Assembly (NCBI RefSeq): GCF_900446695.1 | Contig: NZ_UAVP01000003.1 | Coordinates: 372,001-436,000, forward strand | DNA from: Capnocytophaga sputigena | Lineage (GTDB): Bacteria; Bacteroidota; Bacteroidia; Flavobacteriales; Flavobacteriaceae | DNA length: 64,000 nucleotides | Direction of reading: 5' to 3' | Part shown: positions 7,419 through 16,157 of the stretch, piece after piece | How the letters are laid out: every line of letters starts with the position of its first letter | Numbering within the stretch: position 1 is the first letter of the stretch | The notes under the pieces: model-generated | What the model was told of the DNA's origin: nothing | Databases searched by the model: none | The model's input: only the letters and a program-made list of their open reading frames with translations | Translations under genes and position numbers: made by a program

Positions 7419-7865
7419 TTATCGTTTTGTTATTCTTAAGGTGATTAAATCGTTTGTGTGATATACTTTAGAGGTTGATGTTGCTGTTAGAACAGTATAA
7501 GGATACTCATTGGTGTTTTGTTTATCGTATCTGATAACATCTCTACCTTCATATAACCATTTTGTTTGTCCCAAGTTTTCATAGAAATAAGGGCAATTCT
7601 TAAATAGAAAATCTGATGTATGACTTTTACTTATTTTTCCTAACACTTTAAATGTAAGCTCAATTTCTTTTGTTACGCCCTTTTCTAAAATAGCCTCTAT
7701 TGTTAGCGTGTTTGAACGCACCGTTTCTTCGTTTCCATCTCCAAAATATACCCAAGCTGAGAAGCGTATATTTTCGATATTAGCACTCAACTCATTGTAT
7801 AGAGTTCTCATATCTATAGGTTTTTTATTTTGTGACCCCCATTGAAAGAATTGTATTGCATTCAT
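7419..7865 (-). CDS. Phage hypothetical protein between fibre and lysis genes
   Basis: This encodes 148 aa and I recognise no domain. The composition suggests a beta-rich soluble protein (WVYFGDGNEE, ELTFKVLG, YPYTVLTATS). It has no signal peptide or membrane segment. It overlaps the upstream small membrane-protein gene by 4 nt and lies 9 nt before the amidase, so it belongs to the leftward late operon. It might be a fibre-associated or adsorption protein, but nothing in the sequence proves that. Confidence 0.6.
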   Translation of the reverse strand: MNAIQFFQWGSQNKKPIDMRTLYNELSANIENIRFSAWVYFGDGNEETVRSNTLTIEAILEKGVTKEIELTFKVLGKISKSHTSDFLFKNCPYFYENLGQTKWLYEGRDVIRYDKQNTNEYPYTVLTATSTSKVYHTNDLITLRITKR

Positions 7866-8131
7866 AGCTTCTGTATATGTTTAATAAGTGGATACGGGGT
7901 GAGGCTCGCGACGATATCCCACCAGTCGATGAAGGTACGCTTGATATACTTGTCGTACAACTCTTTGGCGATTCCAACCAACAACACAACACCGATAGCC
8001 ATAGCTAAGGCTGCCCATAGTGAGTAGAGTAGGTAAGCGGTTATAAAGGCTACAACAAATATTGTGTTACCTACCATAGAATGGAGCAGTTTGTCACTGC
8101 CTTTAAGTTTTTGAATGATTTTATTTTTCAT
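7862..8131 (-). CDS. Small two-helix membrane protein (DUF2279/YfiM-like pattern)
   Basis: The 89-aa protein has two hydrophobic segments (about 22-38 and 40-56). The pattern SDKLLHSMVGN ... KELYDKY ... DIVAS resembles DUF2279/YfiM-type proteins, with the conserved D-K-x-x-H and K-E-x-x-D positions. It sits between fibre and lysis genes. It could assist lysis, but a more convincing holin lies at 12205-12750. Confidence 0.55.
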   Translation of the reverse strand: MKNKIIQKLKGSDKLLHSMVGNTIFVVAFITAYLLYSLWAALAMAIGVVLLVGIAKELYDKYIKRTFIDWWDIVASLTPYPLIKHIQKL

Positions 8132-8133
8132 AG

Positions 8134-9705
8134 CTAAATGTTTCTTATATCAATGTAACAATCATTACCATATCTTGATATTACAGCGGTAGAACCTTTC
8201 TTACCATTAAATTGATTATCAGTAGTATAAATAATATTTTTTCCATTACAAGAAAAAGAAACAACACCACTATCAAAAACTTTCCTAAATGATACACTAC
8301 TTAAGTCATCAATTGTATTAAGTTCAATATTACAAGGTACTGTTACAAAAAGAGTTTGATTTTGATGTTCTTTTTGTAATGTCGTGTTTTGAGTGCACTC
8401 TACTCCTGCTCTTAAAATATCGTCATACCAAGCTAAATCTTCAGGTGCTGGTGACCAATCAGTTGCAATGTTTCCTTTTTCGAGTTTAACATTTCGTATC
8501 CAGAGTTTAGAGGTTACATCACCTGTATCACTCCCATTGTTATCAATACGTATAGAGCCTTTTGTACTTAAATTGGTGTCAGTAGTGAATGTAAGTGTCT
8601 CTCTTTTCCATTCTCCATTAGTATTTGGGATTTTCTTATTAGGTGCTTGAGAAAAGCCTTCATTTATAAAAAACATCTCAACACTTCTAATATTCTCACT
8701 TTTGTATTCCAAAGACAATGTATAAGTTGTATTCTTTTCCAATGTACCTCCTACTATACCATAATAGATATAATCTTCTACCGTACCTCTATACTCTTTA
8801 TAACGCTCTTTCTTACTATCAGTGATTAGGTTACGTCCGCCAACTTTTATATTTTCATTTTTAAGTTCTGAAAGATTTGTAACTTCACCGCCAGCTAAAA
8901 CAACTTTATCATTACCTTGCCCCCACAATTGTATACCCTTAAATTCACCTATAACTAAATCGTTGAAAGGTTTGTTTCCAAAAACAATATTTCCATTATC
9001 TCTAACGTGAATTTTTGTATTATCTTTAACTAACAAATCCCCATTTAAATTAATATCACCATTTACAGAACCACCGCTCAAAGGTAGATAATTCAATTCG
9101 GGTTTATCTGCAAGGTCATTATAGGAGATAGCATTCTCATCTATAACTTCACTGCCTGCCATTAGTTTGATCTTCCCATTCTGTACTACGATACCCGTAG
9201 GGATGTTACTGACAAAGTGGCTTACGGGGATACTGGTAAGGAGGTTATCACGTTTGTCTCTTAGTTCTAAGGTCTTGCCCGTTCTGTTGTACACCAACTT
9301 CGTCCCCTCGTCGTCCAAGAACATTAGGGATATACGCCTTACTACGTTGTTACCTTTCTTGAATTTGAGTTCCGTAGTACTCTCGTCCAATTCAATATCA
9401 TAATCTTCGAGAGTATCAAGTTGTTGCTTGTAGGCGTTGGTAAAGTCATTAGACGAAAGTCCCTTTCCCTCTACTTTATCTACTTTCCCATCAAACAGCC
9501 CCTTATGAGCGTGGGTGTCGGAGAGGTGGTTTTGGAGTTGCTGAGCAGAAGCAGTACCTTCTATTATTCTATCTAAGCCGTCGATAGAGGACATAGGTAT
9601 TTTCTCGCTTTTGTGCCAGAAACTGTCTATCCACGCCCAAAATTGCTCTTGGTTTGGCTTTTTGAAATTGGAAAACCATTTCTTTAATGTATTTATTGCT
9701 GTCAT
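8134..9705 (-). CDS. Phage tail fibre / receptor-binding protein
   Basis: The 523-aa protein begins with MTAINTLKKWFSNFKKPNQ and a region containing KIPMSSIDGLD, as in tail fibre N-termini that attach to the baseplate. Mid-protein repeats of short beta segments follow. A carbohydrate-binding-like module (about 290-425, from GGRNLITDSK to LEKGNIATDWSPAPED) is a module often found in phage tail proteins. It lies 11 nt downstream of the collar-like fibre gene. It probably determines host range. No invertible segment or duplicate fibre tail is visible, unlike Mu's G region. Confidence 0.7.
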   Translation of the reverse strand: MTAINTLKKWFSNFKKPNQEQFWAWIDSFWHKSEKIPMSSIDGLDRIIEGTASAQQLQNHLSDTHAHKGLFDGKVDKVEGKGLSSNDFTNAYKQQLDTLEDYDIELDESTTELKFKKGNNVVRRISLMFLDDEGTKLVYNRTGKTLELRDKRDNLLTSIPVSHFVSNIPTGIVVQNGKIKLMAGSEVIDENAISYNDLADKPELNYLPLSGGSVNGDINLNGDLLVKDNTKIHVRDNGNIVFGNKPFNDLVIGEFKGIQLWGQGNDKVVLAGGEVTNLSELKNENIKVGGRNLITDSKKERYKEYRGTVEDYIYYGIVGGTLEKNTTYTLSLEYKSENIRSVEMFFINEGFSQAPNKKIPNTNGEWKRETLTFTTDTNLSTKGSIRIDNNGSDTGDVTSKLWIRNVKLEKGNIATDWSPAPEDLAWYDDILRAGVECTQNTTLQKEHQNQTLFVTVPCNIELNTIDDLSSVSFRKVFDSGVVSFSCNGKNIIYTTDNQFNGKKGSTAVISRYGNDCYIDIRNI

Positions 9706-9715
9706 AATTACTTAA

Positions 9716-10567
9716 TTAAAATCCAACATACTCAATGAATTGTACGACTCTATAAGGTGGCATATTGTTGTGATGCTGGTCTCCACCTGTACTTGTTGAA
9801 GTACGAGTGTCAATATCATCTATACTGAATTGTGAGTTATGCCCTATTCCTCTATCGGTGTCATTTATTTGTGTAGGAAGTCCTTCTATATTATGACTAT
9901 GCGAAGGTATTTCGGCTATGGTGAGTTTGTGCGAACGTTCGCCGCCACTTTGGTTGAGTGCGTTGAGGCGATAGTCTTGTACATCGTCTTTTGTCTTAAC
10001 ATAATCAGGGTCAATACCTATTGGCATTCTACCTCGTAAGTTCACGTATTCTCTCCAGCCTGCGGGTATTTCTGATGCGGGTTTACCCCATAAAGCAATG
10101 AGCCCAATAGGCACAGCTTGTTTCTGCTTCTTGAGTTTTCCCACTTCGTCTTTTAACTCTTCAAGGGCTTTGTTTTCGGCTTTATTTTTGCCTAAATTTT
10201 GCAGGTTAGATACTCGTTGAAAGTCTTCCCAATTGTAAGTCTTTTCGGGGGTTGAGCGACCAAAAGCGGCTGTGCGAATGTTTTCTAAGGGACGGAGGAA
10301 GCCGTCGTCAAAGGTTACTTCGTTGGTTTCCTCTTTGATGATAACGGTATCTCCTTTCGCACCTCCTTCAAAGGGGAAAAGTTCTCCGTTGATAAAGATA
10401 GTACCAGGGGTGATGGTGTTGCCTATCTCCTCGCAACCTGAGATAATCGCCTTATTGCCTGCAAGGTGTCCAAAATGGTTAAATAGGTTGTAGGCGTTCT
10501 GCATAAAGGCGAGAATCCCAACATCAAAGGGATAGCCTGCGTTGTGTTCTGTATGTAACTTATTCAT
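9716..10567 (-). CDS. Tail-collar / microcystin-dependent-like tail fibre protein
   Basis: I chose ATG at 10567 (MNKLHTEHNAGYPF, 283 aa). An earlier in-frame ATG at 10606 would add residues read from a C-rich palindromic repeat. The C-terminal half has the phage tail-collar pattern: GLIALWG, GWREYVNLRGRMPIGID, EIPSHSHN, then HHNNMPPYRVVQFIEYVG at the end. A central coiled coil is at about 120-150. It follows the gp48-like gene and precedes the larger fibre, so it is probably the short fibre or fibre-baseplate connector. Confidence 0.75.
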   Translation of the reverse strand: MNKLHTEHNAGYPFDVGILAFMQNAYNLFNHFGHLAGNKAIISGCEEIGNTITPGTIFINGELFPFEGGAKGDTVIIKEETNEVTFDDGFLRPLENIRTAAFGRSTPEKTYNWEDFQRVSNLQNLGKNKAENKALEELKDEVGKLKKQKQAVPIGLIALWGKPASEIPAGWREYVNLRGRMPIGIDPDYVKTKDDVQDYRLNALNQSGGERSHKLTIAEIPSHSHNIEGLPTQINDTDRGIGHNSQFSIDDIDTRTSTSTGGDQHHNNMPPYRVVQFIEYVGF

Positions 10568-10569
10568 AA

Positions 10570-10603
10570 TCCTCTCCCCGTTCCCCTCCCCGAAAGGGAG
10601 GGG
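10570..10603. repeat. C-rich/G-rich palindromic repeat (REP-like)
   Basis: CCCCTCCC (10583-10590) faces GGGAGGGG (10596-10603) across CGAAA. Related C-run/G-run palindromes occur at 33129-33149, 36518-36541 and 44058-44084, so this is a dispersed element. Here it lies in the gap upstream of the collar-fibre start. Confidence 0.6.
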
Positions 10604-10625
10604 CAATCCGCACGGGGTAACGGTT

Positions 10626-11084
10626 TTAGTTATGATTTATCTCCCATCGTTTGCCCGCGAGCTTGTAGAAGTTCACGAGGGCTTCAAGTTTATATTTGTC
10701 GTATGTTAAGTCCTTGGGAAGGACTACTATAAAATCTACGCCGCCGTCGATATAGTCGCCTCGTTGGTAGAGGAAGATTTTGCCTAAGTACAGGGGCTTA
10801 TTTGCGCTACGGGGATAGATATACAACCTTTGTTTTTGCTTTCCGTCCTCGATACGGATACGCCGTTGTTCGTCGTCGAACTCATCATTGAGTGCCTTGC
10901 GCAGGTAGCATACTTGGCTGTTGTGAGCCAAGTTGTACAAGTCGGCTTGGCGTTCTCGATGAAAGTCGTACAGTAATTTGTGTAGGGGTGTTGCCAACAT
11001 ACGTAACCACGCTATGAGCTTCGGCTTGCGCAGGAAGGTAGGGGTAAGTAGCACGAGCAGTTTGTCGATTTTTAGGTTATACAT
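10626..11084 (-). CDS. Phage baseplate/tail protein in the Mu gp48 position
   Basis: The 152-aa protein has no signature I can name with certainty. It starts inside the end of the baseplate J-like gene (8-nt overlap) and precedes the fibre genes, exactly where Mu-type phages encode gp48. Features are a helical N-terminus (WLRMLATPLHKLLYDFH) and a beta-rich C-terminus. Function is inferred from gene order only. Confidence 0.5.
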   Translation of the reverse strand: MYNLKIDKLLVLLTPTFLRKPKLIAWLRMLATPLHKLLYDFHRERQADLYNLAHNSQVCYLRKALNDEFDDEQRRIRIEDGKQKQRLYIYPRSANKPLYLGKIFLYQRGDYIDGGVDFIVVLPKDLTYDKYKLEALVNFYKLAGKRWEINHN

Positions 11085-11919
11085 TGCTAACGTAGGTTAT
11101 ATCGTTAAAGTTATCAATGGTAAAGTAGCCTGCGGTGGGTATCTTGCTAATTTCAATGGTTTCAAAAGCTCCGTAGTCTCCACCGCTGGTGATGTTTTTA
11201 CTTTGTGCCAATACCAAATGCGGTATTTTCACTCCTTCGGCTTGTTGTAGCGCATCAATAAGGTGTGCTAATACGAGCTCACCATTGAATGGCAACCTTT
11301 TTAAGTAGCTTTTTATAGCCTCTTCTACTGGCTTGGTAGCGTGAATGATACTTTGTCCGTTACTATCAAGCAACAAAGGATCATATACTATCTTCATTTG
11401 CAAGTGCAGTATATCGGGTTGGTAGTTCACCACTGATAGGCGTACGCCCGCGTCTTTTATCTCTTGCAAGTAGGCTACAAATGATTGCTTTTGGGCATCG
11501 GTGATTGGTTGGAGTGTGTCGCCCTGTTCACCTGCTATTTTTACTATCAAACGCCCCTCGTTTTTGCTTTCAATCACTGCGGAGTACTTCACTATCTTAC
11601 TTGCCTCTATCTGTTCCTCCGTGTGTCCTTGGTTGTTGAACTTATCGCTGTCGAGCAACAAATCAAAGCCGTATTGAAAGGCAAGAGCTTTGCTTCTATA
11701 CCAACGTGCTGTGTGGGGTTTGAGTTCGGCAAGGCGTTTGTCAATATCCACCCTATGTAGGTCAAATAACTTTTCCAAACTCCATATTGCTACGGCTATT
11801 ATATATACCCACAGTCGCCAAATCGCTACTTTGGAAGTGCTATTGAGGCTTTCCAATGCAGGCTCTTGTGCTTTGGCTTGCAGGATAAGGTTTTGTATCT
11901 CTTGAATGCTTCGTGCCAT
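11077..11919 (-). CDS. Baseplate J-like (Mu gp47-type) wedge protein
   Basis: The 280-aa protein has the length and architecture of J/gp47 baseplate wedge proteins: a helical N-terminus (SIQEIQNLILQAKAQEP), a central strand-rich region with YLQEIKDAGVRLSVVNYQPD, and a C-terminal SYLKRLPFNGELVLAHLIDALQQAEGV-type segment (split by me) leading into the subdomain that packs on the wedge. It sits between the LysM protein and the gp48-like gene, the usual baseplate order. Residues 30-47 are hydrophobic but are probably a buried helix. Confidence 0.7.
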   Translation of the reverse strand: MARSIQEIQNLILQAKAQEPALESLNSTSKVAIWRLWVYIIAVAIWSLEKLFDLHRVDIDKRLAELKPHTARWYRSKALAFQYGFDLLLDSDKFNNQGHTEEQIEASKIVKYSAVIESKNEGRLIVKIAGEQGDTLQPITDAQKQSFVAYLQEIKDAGVRLSVVNYQPDILHLQMKIVYDPLLLDSNGQSIIHATKPVEEAIKSYLKRLPFNGELVLAHLIDALQQAEGVKIPHLVLAQSKNITSGGDYGAFETIEISKIPTAGYFTIDNFNDITYVSNV

Positions 11920-11921
11920 AG

Positions 11922-12224
11922 TTATTGTTGTGTTACTACAAAGTCTAAGTTAATCGCCCAAATACTAATACCCTCAAGGCGTTTAGCAACTTTCTCGTCT
12001 TCTTTAGAAAAGGCGGTTGCGGGCTGTAAGTTCTTTGCGGTGTAGTAGTTTAGTATATCTTTATTGCTAAATACCTCTGCAGGTAATACTAAGGTTTTGC
12101 CCGCTTGCACATCATCAGTGATGTTAATAGAGTTGGCTTCGGCAAACTCAAAGACGCTTTCTATCGTGCCCGTATGTTGCAGGGCAATGTCTAATAGACT
12201 TTGATTATGTAATACTGTTATCAT
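11922..12224 (-). CDS. LysM-domain tail protein
   Basis: I prefer ATG at 12224 (MITVLHNQSLLDIALQ, 100 aa) over an upstream ATG at 12242. The LysM-like stretch covers about 1-50: LLDIALQHTG, then FEFAEANSINITDD and GKTLVLP. Such small LysM proteins connect tail tube and baseplate in contractile phages. It overlaps the holin gene by 20 nt and is followed within 3 nt by the baseplate J gene. Confidence 0.7.
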   Translation of the reverse strand: MITVLHNQSLLDIALQHTGTIESVFEFAEANSINITDDVQAGKTLVLPAEVFSNKDILNYYTAKNLQPATAFSKEDEKVAKRLEGISIWAINLDFVVTQQ

Positions 12225-12750
12225 CGTTGTCGTTGAGCTCAAAGGTTTTATAAAACTTCTTATTAATTATCTTGAGCAGTACTTTAGCAAAGCGAAAGCC
12301 TAAACAATCTAAGTTCTCCAAGAGACTCACCACGAGTTGCCATATAATCCCTATAAGTACTATCCAGTAAAGCCAATGGAAGGGGTCGAACTCAAAACCT
12401 CCAAGACTTGGAAACTCTACATTAGCCGAGAAGGTATGCAATATATAAATAGGTACAAGATAGGTGGCTATTTTCAGGAGCATACGCCCAAACTTGCGAC
12501 TCTCGTGCTTCTCGCCCCTCTTTCGGGAGGCTTGTACCCCAGTGATCCACTCAAAGATAAGTAACACTACATAAGCGGTTAGGAATAAATGGTTGAAACC
12601 AAATAAGAAGTGCACGGTGGCAAATAGTAATGATAGTATAACGTCCATTTTGATAAATAGCATTGAAAAGGTGTGACCAAAGGATGAGCGTAAGAATTCG
12701 TGAGAGTCCCTAAAGCCAAAGCCTTGTAAGATGTAGTTGAGTTTTGTCAT
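12205..12750 (-). CDS. Phage holin family protein
   Basis: The 181-aa membrane protein has three or four hydrophobic segments (about 35-52, 55-70, 96-110, 128-146). The segment YVVLLIFEWITGVQASRKRG is characteristic of the phage_holin_4 family. It would make the inner-membrane lesion that releases the amidase at 6976-7410. It is unusual in being among the baseplate genes rather than next to the endolysin. Confidence 0.75.
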   Translation of the reverse strand: MTKLNYILQGFGFRDSHEFLRSSFGHTFSMLFIKMDVILSLLFATVHFLFGFNHLFLTAYVVLLIFEWITGVQASRKRGEKHESRKFGRMLLKIATYLVPIYILHTFSANVEFPSLGGFEFDPFHWLYWIVLIGIIWQLVVSLLENLDCLGFRFAKVLLKIINKKFYKTFELNDNDDNSIT

Positions 12751-12765
12751 ATTATTATTTTGTTT

Positions 12766-12999
12766 TTAACTTATTGTACCCGTTCCAGTACTGTTAGTAG
12801 CACCAGTTTGGGCGGTGGCTGTACCTACCGTGCTTACAGATATACCTGCGGCTACGGTTACTTCACCACTACGTACAAAGGCGTCAATAAGGGAAGCTAA
12901 ACGTTCGGCGTACTCTTCTATACTGTCATTGGTTTTGGTAAGCATATCCTGATGAAGGTCAATAATGCCTTGTTTTAAGGCTTGTTTGTTTAGTGCCAT
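12766..12999 (-). CDS. Small phage hypothetical protein
   Basis: This encodes 77 aa: a helical N-terminal half (ALKQGIIDLHQDMLTKT) and a T/G/A-rich, probably disordered tail (about 48-77). It lies 16 nt before the holin gene and 4 nt after the gp46-like baseplate gene, in the leftward late operon. It is probably structural. No family recognised. Confidence 0.6.
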   Translation of the reverse strand: MALNKQALKQGIIDLHQDMLTKTNDSIEEYAERLASLIDAFVRSGEVTVAAGISVSTVGTATAQTGATNSTGTGTIS

Positions 13000-13002
13000 A
13001 GT

Positions 13003-13290
13003 TTAATTATATTGTCCATCAATTAGTAATTTGCCATCCTCTTGTAGGGCTACATCGTTAATCTGCATACCGTCATACTCCAACTGTTTCTTTATTTCAA
13101 TGAGGGTTTCAGTATAGAGGTCATCGGCGAGCATTTGGGCGATGCCTACCCCTACTTCGGGGTGTTCTTTCCATTCACCCTTCTCGGTAGTAAGGATAGC
13201 CTTTTGCTGTTGGTTATCGGAGTACCCCACCTCAAAATCACCTGCTAATAGGCGCAAATCGTTTTCCTCATCTATGAGTATATCTTTCAT
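13003..13290 (-). CDS. Baseplate protein, Mu gp46 / GPW-gp25-like
   Basis: This encodes 95 aa. The segments LLAGDFEVGYSDNQQQKAIL and KGEWKEHPEVGVGI are typical of the small gp46-like baseplate wedge proteins. It abuts the tape-measure gene (overlapping 1 nt) and belongs to the baseplate set gp45-gp48. Confidence 0.7.
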   Translation of the reverse strand: MKDILIDEENDLRLLAGDFEVGYSDNQQQKAILTTEKGEWKEHPEVGVGIAQMLADDLYTETLIEIKKQLEYDGMQINDVALQEDGKLLIDGQYN

Positions 13291-15197
13291 TAAGCTGTCT
13301 GCATTTGGTTTATACTGTTAATTGCTCTGAGGAGTTCCTCCTTGACCATCGCTCCAAAGTTCTCTACTCCTTCACGTACAGAGGAAACATATACCTTAGT
13401 ATCAGTGCCTACATTGCCTATCTGTATATTGATATGCGTTTGTCGGGTGCCTCCTGATACAATATTGTCCTTGGTTTTAGTGCCTTCTCCCGTGGTGGCA
13501 GTAGTTTCTCCCGTAATAGGACTTATCCCTGGCGTAGGACTGCTTTCGGTTTTCATACCCAGCTTGCCCATTAGCCCGTCTTTTACCTCCTTAAAACTTT
13601 TAAACTCTAAAGAGTCCCCTATTTTACCAAAGGCTTCTTTAGCTTTAGCCCCTGCCTCGCCTGCCTTCTTATATCCTTCAGTTACCGATTTGGCACGCTC
13701 TTGCAAGTCGTTTTGTATCTTGGCAATCATCGCTTGGTTCTCGGAACTATCGCCTAAACCAACCGCTTCTTTGAATTTATACCAAGCGAGCTTACAGGCA
13801 TCTATACCCGCCATAAAAGCATTAACAGCTGTATTCCAATGAGCTTTATAGGTGAGTATAAAGGCTTCCCATATATACTTCATACCTTGTACAGTGTTAT
13901 CCCACGCTTTGCCCCAACCACTTACACCTACAATGCAATAAGCAATGATAGCAATAAGTGCTATAATACCCGCTATTATCCACGTAATAGGGTTGGCTAA
14001 AAAAGCAAGGTTTGTCTTAATCACTGCCCAGGTGAGCCTATTTTGCCAAGCGGTAGCAATAGCCGTATAGGTGTTGTGTAGTATCATAGCTGTTGCGTAT
14101 ACTCCTATAGCTCCTGCTACGAGAAGCACCACGGGGTTAGCCTCTTGAAACTTCTGAATGAGCCAGCCTATGCCTCCTCCTATACTTGAAAATATAACTG
14201 CCATAAGGTCTACCAAGGGACCAAGTATAGGGCTAATAACCTCATACACTTTTAGCGCAAGCTCGGCGATAGAGTCCATCATCTTGTTGAACTTACCGCT
14301 GAGGGTTTGTCCCGCCTTTTCGGCACCTTGGTAAAATAGCCCTTGTTTATCCGTCGCCCATTCAAAGGCTTGTGCCAACTCTTGCGCCGAAATACCTCCT
14401 TTACTCATTCGCTCTTTGAGCTGTGCCATACTCTCGCCAGTGCGTTCACTAATCACCTGTAAGGGGTTGAAGCCCGCGTTTATCATCTGCATTAAGTCCT
14501 GCCCTTGTAGCTTGCCAGCTGAAGTAGCCTGCGCAAAAGCAAGTGATAGGCTCTTCATCTTTTGAGCATCACCCATAGCAATATCGCCGATGTTCTTTAG
14601 CTTGCCAAAAGCAAACTCAGAGGAAAGCCCGAAGGACATCATCGTCTTTTGTGCTTCAATAAGTCCCGCCTTGTCGTAGGGTGTTTTTACCCCATAATCA
14701 GATAGCTGGGCATATAAGGCTTTGGCTTTTTCTACATCGCCACGAAGCAAAGTAGTAATATTAGCTTGTTGCAAGTCGGCTTCCATACCCTTTCGGATAC
14801 TTCCCCCTATCACGGCTCCCGCCAATATAAGAGGGTTGGTAGCCAAACCAGGTAGCCCTGCCATTGCCTGAGAGAACCAAGAGCGCAGACGACCGCCCGT
14901 GTTGTTTTGCAAGTGGGTAACCTGCCTTTCTAAGCGGTTGATTTCCCTATTATAAGTGCGAATGGTTGTAAGCCCATTAGCAGGCAACAAATCACGCTCA
15001 GCACGCAATAGATTAATCCGACTTTGCAAGGTGCTCACCGAAGAGCCCATTTGGCTAAACTCTTGCGACACCTGCCTTTGTAGGCGTTCCAAAGAGCCAA
15101 AGCGGTCAAGCATCGCATCAGTAGTGATATTGATGCGTTGCAAGCGGTCGCTTACCATATCGCGTAAGGACAAGGTATATTGTAACAAGTCTGCCAT
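13290..15197 (-). CDS. Tail tape measure protein
   Basis: The 635-aa protein has an N-terminal coiled coil (1-100). The tape-measure domain follows, with QDLMQMINAGFNPLQVISER and GGISAQELAQAFEWAT at about 225-280. Several hydrophobic segments (about 335-430) and a second helical region come next. It sets tail length and probably crosses the membrane during DNA ejection. It starts 6 nt after the end of the frameshifted tail chaperone, the standard tail gene order. Confidence 0.9.
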   Translation of the reverse strand: MADLLQYTLSLRDMVSDRLQRINITTDAMLDRFGSLERLQRQVSQEFSQMGSSVSTLQSRINLLRAERDLLPANGLTTIRTYNREINRLERQVTHLQNNTGGRLRSWFSQAMAGLPGLATNPLILAGAVIGGSIRKGMEADLQQANITTLLRGDVEKAKALYAQLSDYGVKTPYDKAGLIEAQKTMMSFGLSSEFAFGKLKNIGDIAMGDAQKMKSLSLAFAQATSAGKLQGQDLMQMINAGFNPLQVISERTGESMAQLKERMSKGGISAQELAQAFEWATDKQGLFYQGAEKAGQTLSGKFNKMMDSIAELALKVYEVISPILGPLVDLMAVIFSSIGGGIGWLIQKFQEANPVVLLVAGAIGVYATAMILHNTYTAIATAWQNRLTWAVIKTNLAFLANPITWIIAGIIALIAIIAYCIVGVSGWGKAWDNTVQGMKYIWEAFILTYKAHWNTAVNAFMAGIDACKLAWYKFKEAVGLGDSSENQAMIAKIQNDLQERAKSVTEGYKKAGEAGAKAKEAFGKIGDSLEFKSFKEVKDGLMGKLGMKTESSPTPGISPITGETTATTGEGTKTKDNIVSGGTRQTHINIQIGNVGTDTKVYVSSVREGVENFGAMVKEELLRAINSINQMQTA

Positions 15198-15203
15198 TGG
15201 TGA

Positions 15204-15378
15204 TTATTGTTCCTTTTCTTTTTGCCGAAGCCATTCTAATTCTTTTACTCGCATAGCCCACTGGGTATCGGTGAGGTCGTCGGGATTGGTAATTCGCATA
15301 TAGTAACGCAAGGAAGCGTTAGTGATACGAAGCCAATCCCGCCCCTCGTCTATTTCCGCATCACTTAGAGCTTTTCCA
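15204..15378 (-). CDS. Downstream (-1 frame) part of the tail assembly chaperone
   Basis: In the -1 frame relative to the 15365-15652 gene, an open stretch without a proper start codon crosses that gene's stop and continues to TAA at 15204-15206. It encodes about 58 residues, including DEGRDWLRITNASLRYY and KELEWLRQKEKEQ. The overlap contains GGAAAAG, similar to the slippery G GGA AAG of lambda G-GT. Two overlapping ORFs before the tape measure, the second reached by -1 shifting, is the standard tail-chaperone arrangement. The left bound of the overlap is approximate. Confidence 0.6.
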
Positions 15379-15652
15379 AGGTCGCCTCTTTAATCTGTAT
15401 AAGGTCGGGTAGCTTGCTACTGGCGGCGAGGAACAGCGCATCGTCTGTTTTAATCTCCTCATCACCACCCAACCAACAGTTGTTGAGTACTACCTCATTA
15501 AACTTTAGCGGATCTTTAGTTGCCAAAGTAGAGGCACAACTAAGGGTTTGTCGGTCGGGCGTACGCAAATACGCCTTTTTGTCTTCAATATTCAGTACAT
15601 AAATATCGTTGTACTGCTTTTTCCATTCTTCTATTTGTTCTTTAGTTATCAT
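15365..15652 (-). CDS. Tail assembly chaperone (upstream ORF of a frameshift pair)
   Basis: The 95-aa small acidic protein starts MITKEQIEEWKKQY and contains YVLNIEDKKAYLRTPDR, as in many G-like tail chaperones. It lies between the tail tube gene and the tape measure. Its last codons (TTG GAA AAG CTC TAA) overlap a -1 frame extension to 15204, so a minority of ribosomes probably make a G-GT-type fusion. It would hold the tape-measure protein while the tube polymerises. Confidence 0.7.
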   Translation of the reverse strand: MITKEQIEEWKKQYNDIYVLNIEDKKAYLRTPDRQTLSCASTLATKDPLKFNEVVLNNCWLGGDEEIKTDDALFLAASSKLPDLIQIKEATLEKL

Positions 15653-15718
15653 TTTAAACTGCTTTTAAAAGGTTTTTAAAGTGCAAGCCACACAAGCATT
15701 TTGTTATTGTTTAATTTG

Positions 15719-16135
15719 TTAGGCTTGGCGTATTACATCTGTAAATATAATGGGAAGCTCCATAATCATATTCTTATCGCCTTGCTTCATTCCTTTTTTC
15801 ACTTCGGTAAATTCAACGTGCTTGAGAATATCAGTAACTATCTGTCCGCCGTCCAAAGGCACGTAGGAAGCCACAAGGTCAAAACTAAGGCTAAGTATAT
15901 CGTTGTTTGGGGCATCGCGGGTCATTGCTTCTGCCTCGCTCTGCCAAAGGCTTATTTTACCCTCATAACTACGGTTGCCCGCCACCACTCCGTGAGGTTT
16001 GCACCCGCGCCCATAAAGAAAGTCTTTCTCTTGTTTCTCGGTGTACTCCAACTCTGTAACTCCTATGATAATGCGCCCGCCAAAGACGATAGAGAGGTTA
16101 CACCACGCATATTGTTTGCTGTCGAATGTTGCCAT
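15719..16135 (-). CDS. Tail tube protein
   Basis: The 138-aa protein is beta-rich (LSIVFGGRIIIGVTELEYTE, then ELPIIFTDVIRQ at the end). It directly follows the sheath gene and precedes the chaperones, the invariant place of the tube gene in contractile tails. It would form the inner tube inside the 387-aa sheath. The assignment is by length and order; I see no diagnostic motif. Confidence 0.65.
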   Translation of the reverse strand: MATFDSKQYAWCNLSIVFGGRIIIGVTELEYTEKQEKDFLYGRGCKPHGVVAGNRSYEGKISLWQSEAEAMTRDAPNNDILSLSFDLVASYVPLDGGQIVTDILKHVEFTEVKKGMKQGDKNMIMELPIIFTDVIRQA

Positions 16136-16157
16136 AATTTGCTAATTTTCTAATCTA

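Noticed and set aside
8134-9705. Invertible tail-fibre segment like Mu G
   Set aside because: No second fibre end, no gin-like invertase gene and no flanking inverted repeats were seen.
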